Source: JBDSRX01 sp047445235 (GTDB lineage Bacteria; Patescibacteriota; Dojkabacteria; J137). Taken from it: DNA of 9,803 nt. This document shows, piece by piece, positions 6,657 through 9,803 of this stretch (positions are counted from its first letter, which is position 1; every line of letters begins with the position of its first letter). The position numbers and the translations under genes were made by a program. The notes under the pieces were generated by a model. The model searched no databases. It was not told the origin of the DNA and saw only the letters and a program-made list of their open reading frames with translations. The stretch lies in assembly GCA_047445235.1 (NCBI GenBank), contig JBLGEO010000089.1, forward strand, positions 1-9,803, written 5' to 3'.

Positions 6657-9011
6657 ATGTTATTAAAAATCTACATGGACGATATCGAACGAACGCTAGA
6701 TGCGTATAAAAAACACCACAGGCTAACAAATTATCTGTCTGCTTCAATGCTGTACCTTAAGGATAATTTTTTACTTGAAGAAGAATTAAAACCAGAACAT
6801 TTTAAGACGAGAGTTTTAGGACATTGGGGAACTGTTCCAGGTCTAAACTTTATATATGGTGGATTAAATTACATTATAAAGAAAAGACAACAAGAATTAT
6901 TATTTATTGCTGGACCAGGACATGGAGCTCCTGCTGTTTTATCTAACGTATTTCTTGAAGGTACTTTAGGAGAATTTTATCCAGATTATCAAATTAATAA
7001 AGAAGGTTTTGGAAATTTAATTCACGACTTTAGTTGGCCAGGTAAGTTTCCTAGCCATACTTCACCTATGGTTCCAGGTGCTATTGGAGAAGGTGGAGAG
7101 TTAGGATACTCACTTGCAATTGCTTCAGGTGCAGTTATGGATAGCCCAGATTTAACAGCAGTCTGTGTAATTGGAGATGGCGAAGCAGAAACAGCAACAC
7201 TTGCTACAAGCTGGCATTCACCCAAGTTCTTGAATCCTATAAAAGACGGTACAGTTTTACCAATTCTCCATCTGAATGGTTACAAAATTTCAGGTCCAAC
7301 TATATTTTCTTCTATGTCAGATGAGGAAATAACTTCTTATTTTAATGGATTAGGGTATATGCCTATAATTGTGAATCAATATACTTCTGAAGATATTTAT
7401 ATAGATTTTTTAGAAGCATTGATAACAGCATTTAACGATATCGATGAAATAAAAGCTGGTTGGGCTGAATATGAATTTACTAAAGCTGTTTGGCCGATGA
7501 TAGTTTTAAAAACAAAGAAAGGCTGGACAGGAATTAAGACTTTTAAAGGAAAAGATATTGAAGATAATAATCTATCTCATGGTATTCCACTAAAAAATCC
7601 ATCTAAGGATGTGGATGAATTTGAGGCTGTTAAGGAATGGTTAGAATCTTACAATGTTAAGGATTTAGTCGATGATGACTACTCTCTTGTTGATGAAATC
7701 TCAAACTTTATTCCAAAAGATAATCTGAGAATGGGTGTAAATAAATACGCATACGGATCTGAATTGATAAAAGAACTTAAGCTACCTCCTTTAGAAGACC
7801 ATGAACTAAAGAACTTCGCTAGAGATTCAAGACCAGATAGTAGATTAGAAGAGTTAAGTGAGTACTTAAGAGATGTATTCAGACTAAATGGAGATAATAC
7901 TAATTTTAGGATTTTCTCTCCAGATGAGTCAGAGTCAAATTTAATCGAAGCATTATTTCAAGCTACAGATAGAGTTTATGAGTGGCCAATCAGAGCTCAT
8001 GATTTACATATTGCAAAAGATGGGAAGATATTGGAAGTGTTAAGTGAAAATTTATTATTTGCTTGGATGCAAGGCTATACAGTCTCAGGTGGACATGGCT
8101 TATTGATTTCTTATGAAGCCTTTCTAAATATTGTTTCTAGTCAGTTAGACCAATATATAAAATATATTAAGCAATGGAATGCAGTGTCTTTTAGAAAACC
8201 ACTTCCAGCATTTAACTTACTATCTACAAGTACGTTATGGAGACAAGAGCATAATGGCTTTACTCATCAGAATCCAACATTAATAAACTCATTGTTAGTT
8301 AAACAAACCAAAGACGTTGCAGTTTACTTTCCTGCTGATGTTAATACTTTATTGGTAACTACAGAAAAAGTAATGTTAGAAATGAATAAGGTTAATTTAA
8401 TAACTGCTTGTAAAAGAGATTTACCTCAATGGTTTAAATTAGACGAGGCAAGAGAACTAGTTAGGAAAGGCTACATGGAAGTGGAATGGGCTGGAACTGG
8501 AGGATCTGATGTTACTTTAGTTTCTGCTGGAGACTATCAAACAAACGAGACTATTGAGGCTGCTAAATTACTAAAAAAAATTGTCCCAGAACTTGGATTC
8601 AAATATATAAATGTTAATCAGTTAAATCCGTATGGGATTGGATCTGAAAATAACTTAATAAATTCCAAAGATAAATTTAATGAAATATTTGGTAGAAAAA
8701 ATGGAGTTATCTTTAACTTTCATGGATATCCTGAAGCAATAAAGCAGTTAACATGGGATCTAAATGTTTCGGAGAGATTGAAAATACTAGGCTACATAGA
8801 AGAAGGTACCACAACAACACCTTTTGATATGGAAGTAAAAAATAAAGCAAGCAGATACCACGTTTGTATTGAAGCAATCAAGATGGCTTCACATATCAAT
8901 AAAGCAATTTACGATAAGCAAGGTGAACTAATTAAGTACTTCGAAGATTTGCTAGATAAGCACAGAAAGTATATTATCGAAAACTCTGAAGATATGCCGG
9001 AAGTGAGATGA
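6657..9011 (+). CDS. xfp: Xylulose-5-phosphate/fructose-6-phosphate phosphoketolase
   Basis: A thiamine-diphosphate enzyme that uses phosphate to cleave xylulose 5-phosphate (or fructose 6-phosphate) into acetyl phosphate plus glyceraldehyde 3-phosphate (or erythrose 4-phosphate). Acetyl phosphate can then yield ATP through acetate kinase. The protein is full length (784 residues; family about 790-820). Visible signatures are GHWGT (55-59), GPGHG (86-90), SHTSP (133-137), the cofactor motif GDGEAE (173-178) with Asn207, SHG (307-309), WRQEHNGFTHQ (528-538) and GTTTTPFDM (717-725). His56, His89, His134, His308, Glu464 and His537 fall in register with catalytic residues known from Bifidobacterium enzymes. 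Unusual: SGGHG (477-481) where TGRHG is usual, and ESN-Leu (426-429) where SNR/SNK is common. The start may be Met1 or Met7 (6675). It is divergent from ftsE and 58 bases before the SRPBCC gene. Confidence 0.94.
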   Translation: MLLKIYMDDIERTLDAYKKHHRLTNYLSASMLYLKDNFLLEEELKPEHFKTRVLGHWGTVPGLNFIYGGLNYIIKKRQQELLFIAGPGHGAPAVLSNVFLEGTLGEFYPDYQINKEGFGNLIHDFSWPGKFPSHTSPMVPGAIGEGGELGYSLAIASGAVMDSPDLTAVCVIGDGEAETATLATSWHSPKFLNPIKDGTVLPILHLNGYKISGPTIFSSMSDEEITSYFNGLGYMPIIVNQYTSEDIYIDFLEALITAFNDIDEIKAGWAEYEFTKAVWPMIVLKTKKGWTGIKTFKGKDIEDNNLSHGIPLKNPSKDVDEFEAVKEWLESYNVKDLVDDDYSLVDEISNFIPKDNLRMGVNKYAYGSELIKELKLPPLEDHELKNFARDSRPDSRLEELSEYLRDVFRLNGDNTNFRIFSPDESESNLIEALFQATDRVYEWPIRAHDLHIAKDGKILEVLSENLLFAWMQGYTVSGGHGLLISYEAFLNIVSSQLDQYIKYIKQWNAVSFRKPLPAFNLLSTSTLWRQEHNGFTHQNPTLINSLLVKQTKDVAVYFPADVNTLLVTTEKVMLEMNKVNLITACKRDLPQWFKLDEARELVRKGYMEVEWAGTGGSDVTLVSAGDYQTNETIEAAKLLKKIVPELGFKYINVNQLNPYGIGSENNLINSKDKFNEIFGRKNGVIFNFHGYPEAIKQLTWDLNVSERLKILGYIEEGTTTTPFDMEVKNKASRYHVCIEAIKMASHINKAIYDKQGELIKYFEDLLDKHRKYIIENSEDMPEVR

Positions 9012-9038
9012 ACTGAATACCGAGTTAGCTGAAGTTCA
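9009..9038 (+). repeat. Weak inverted repeat after phosphoketolase, related to the 2278-2355 element
   Basis: TGAACT (9009-9014, overlapping the stop codon) and AGTTCA (9033-9038) are complements around an 18-base loop. The loop contains TGAATACCGA (9014-9023), a 10-base match to 2307-2316 in the nested repeat between ftsX and cca, and CGAGTTA, also found there. It may be a decayed copy of the same element. A T-rich stretch follows at 9051-9059, but the stem is too weak for a confident terminator. Confidence 0.3.
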
Positions 9039-9069
9039 ATAAATAAGTTCTATTTTTTATACAAGCTGT

Positions 9070-9468
9070 ATGGAAACAAAAGATATAAAACTGTACACAA
9101 CTATCAAAGCAAGTCCTCATCAACTATATAACGCATTTATGGACGCAGAAGTGCATAGCAAGTTTACTGGTGCATCTGCAGTTATCGATCCTAAGGTTGG
9201 TGGAGAATTTAAAGTTTGGGACGGAAGTTTACATGGTAAAACTTTAGAACTTCAAGATGATAAAAAAATTGTGCAAGAATGGCGGTCTGATGAAGATAAT
9301 TGGCCAGAAGGAGTTTTTTCTACATTAACACTTGAGTTTAATAATAAATTTGATGGTACTACAGAGATTGTGTTAACCCAAACTGGAGTTCCAGAAGCAG
9401 TTGCAAAAGATGTTGAACAGGGTTGGGAAGATTATTACTGGAAGCCTTTAAAAGAATATTTTAAGTAA
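9070..9468 (+). CDS. SRPBCC-fold protein of the AHSA1 (Hsp90 ATPase activator homologue-like) family
   Basis: A complete 132-residue cytoplasmic protein with the AHSA1/START-like pattern. A first strand (DIKLYTTIKASP, 5-16) leads into the helix HQLYNAFMDAEVHSKFTG (17-34). GGEFKVWDGSLHGKTLEL (44-61) is a beta hairpin, KIVQEWRSDEDNWPEG (66-81) carries the typical QxWR and WPEG elements, and the final helix GWEDYYWKPLKEYF (118-131) closes the hydrophobic cavity. Family members bind small hydrophobic ligands or act as stress or chaperone cofactors; most bacterial ones have no assigned ligand, so no specific function is claimed. It follows the phosphoketolase gene by 58 bases on the same strand and could share its transcript. 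It converges with the gene on its right, with only 7 bases between the stop codons. No Shine-Dalgarno precedes the ATG. Confidence 0.85.
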   Translation: METKDIKLYTTIKASPHQLYNAFMDAEVHSKFTGASAVIDPKVGGEFKVWDGSLHGKTLELQDDKKIVQEWRSDEDNWPEGVFSTLTLEFNNKFDGTTEIVLTQTGVPEAVAKDVEQGWEDYYWKPLKEYFK

Positions 9469-9475
9469 GAATCTC

Positions 9476-9802
9476 TTAATTATCCGACTGGTGTTTAACA
9501 TTGAATAGACTCATCGACCTAGATCTGAGCCTGCTGTATTTTTCCTTATCTGGACTTTTTATGCTTTTACCAATTAATTCTACTCCTAGCCAAGCATCTC
9601 CTGGACTCTGAATATTCGAGATATCCTCTAAAGTTAAACCATTTTTCCAAACTTCGAAATCTAAGACAAGGCCTGATTCCGTAACTTGCAACGTTTCCAA
9701 GTCAACATAGCCAACTTTTATATAGAAATATAAGTAAAAGAATAATAGCCTTAGGTCCTCGGAATCATAGTCTAAAAACTTATCTATTGCTTTTTCAAAA
9801 TG
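9476..9802 (-). CDS. Unrecognised protein, C-terminal part only; start lies beyond the right edge
   Basis: The frame is open from the right edge to a TAA at 9476-9478, giving 108 residues. An internal TTG at 9700 could be mistaken for a start, but 34 more in-frame codons lie upstream without a stop, so the gene very probably continues past 9803. The visible part begins with a charged segment (HFEKAIDKFLDYDSEDLR). An aromatic and hydrophobic stretch rich in Leu, Phe and Tyr follows (residues 17-33 of the fragment), then alternating hydrophobic residues and the motif GLTLEDI, and a basic, Ser/Arg-rich tail (SRLRSRSMS). The hydrophobic stretch is too broken by charge to call a membrane helix with confidence. 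I do not recognise the family. It is tail-to-tail with the SRPBCC gene. Confidence 0.6.
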   Translation of the reverse strand, partial: HFEKAIDKFLDYDSEDLRLLFFYLYFYIKVGYVDLETLQVTESGLVLDFEVWKNGLTLEDISNIQSPGDAWLGVELIGKSIKSPDKEKYSRLRSRSMSLFNVKHQSDN

Positions 9803-9803
9803 A

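Noticed and set aside
7022..7225. Minus-strand 67-codon frame inside the phosphoketolase gene
   Set aside because: It is antisense to the conserved thiamine-diphosphate-binding region; no start signal and no family match.
9009..9011. Possible reassigned TGA codon (Gly as in Gracilibacteria, or Trp as in mycoplasmas)
   Set aside because: No in-frame TGA occurs inside any supported gene, Trp is always TGG, and this TGA falls where phosphoketolases normally end.
9469..9475. Terminator between the convergent SRPBCC and right-edge genes
   Set aside because: Only seven bases separate the stop codons and no stem with a T-tract spans the junction.
9476..9700. A complete small gene starting at TTG 9700
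   Set aside because: The frame continues open for 34 more codons to the window edge, so a start at an internal TTG is unlikely; it is treated as the end of a longer gene.

Overview
This is an AT-rich bacterial window with standard-code genes. Trp is TGG throughout, one gene stops at TGA, and no long frame contains an in-frame TGA. Short intergenic spaces, no recognisable Shine-Dalgarno sequence before any start, Gram-positive-like FtsE/FtsX sequences and a divergent phosphoketolase suggest a small-genome fermentative bacterium of the Candidate Phyla Radiation (Patescibacteria). A Dojkabacteria- or Microgenomates-like lineage is possible. That placement is inference from gene style; no ribosomal marker is present.

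Layout. Six genes lie on the minus strand, read right to left from about 6543: ftsE with a long acidic C-terminal extension, a short-chain dehydrogenase (SDR), an HD-domain hydrolase, ftsX, a CCA-adding tRNA nucleotidyltransferase, and a membrane-anchored Cys-rich protein running off the left edge. The first four are tightly spaced (10, 36 and 27 bases) and look like one operon, with two metabolic genes between ftsE and ftsX, which are normally adjacent. A 212-base space full of inverted repeats separates ftsX from cca. A 202-base space with strong competing hairpins separates cca from the Cys-rich gene. On the plus strand, divergent from ftsE, are a full-length xylulose-5-phosphate/fructose-6-phosphate phosphoketolase and a small SRPBCC/AHSA1-type protein. 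The right edge holds the C-terminal part of an unrecognised minus-strand protein, convergent with the SRPBCC gene.

How the genes fit together. FtsE (ATPase) and FtsX (membrane subunit) should form the ABC-type complex that couples division to control of cell-wall hydrolases. The cca product completes tRNA 3' ends. Phosphoketolase would cleave sugar phosphates to acetyl phosphate, a route to ATP in fermentative cells; no acetate kinase is in the window. The SDR, HD and SRPBCC proteins have recognisable folds but unknown substrates.

No rRNA, tRNA, CRISPR array, transposase or defence system was found. The points most worth a second look are the split ftsE/ftsX operon, the FtsE extension ending in a small conserved-looking domain, the overlapping hairpins just upstream of the Cys-rich gene, and the repeat-rich 2239-2450 space.
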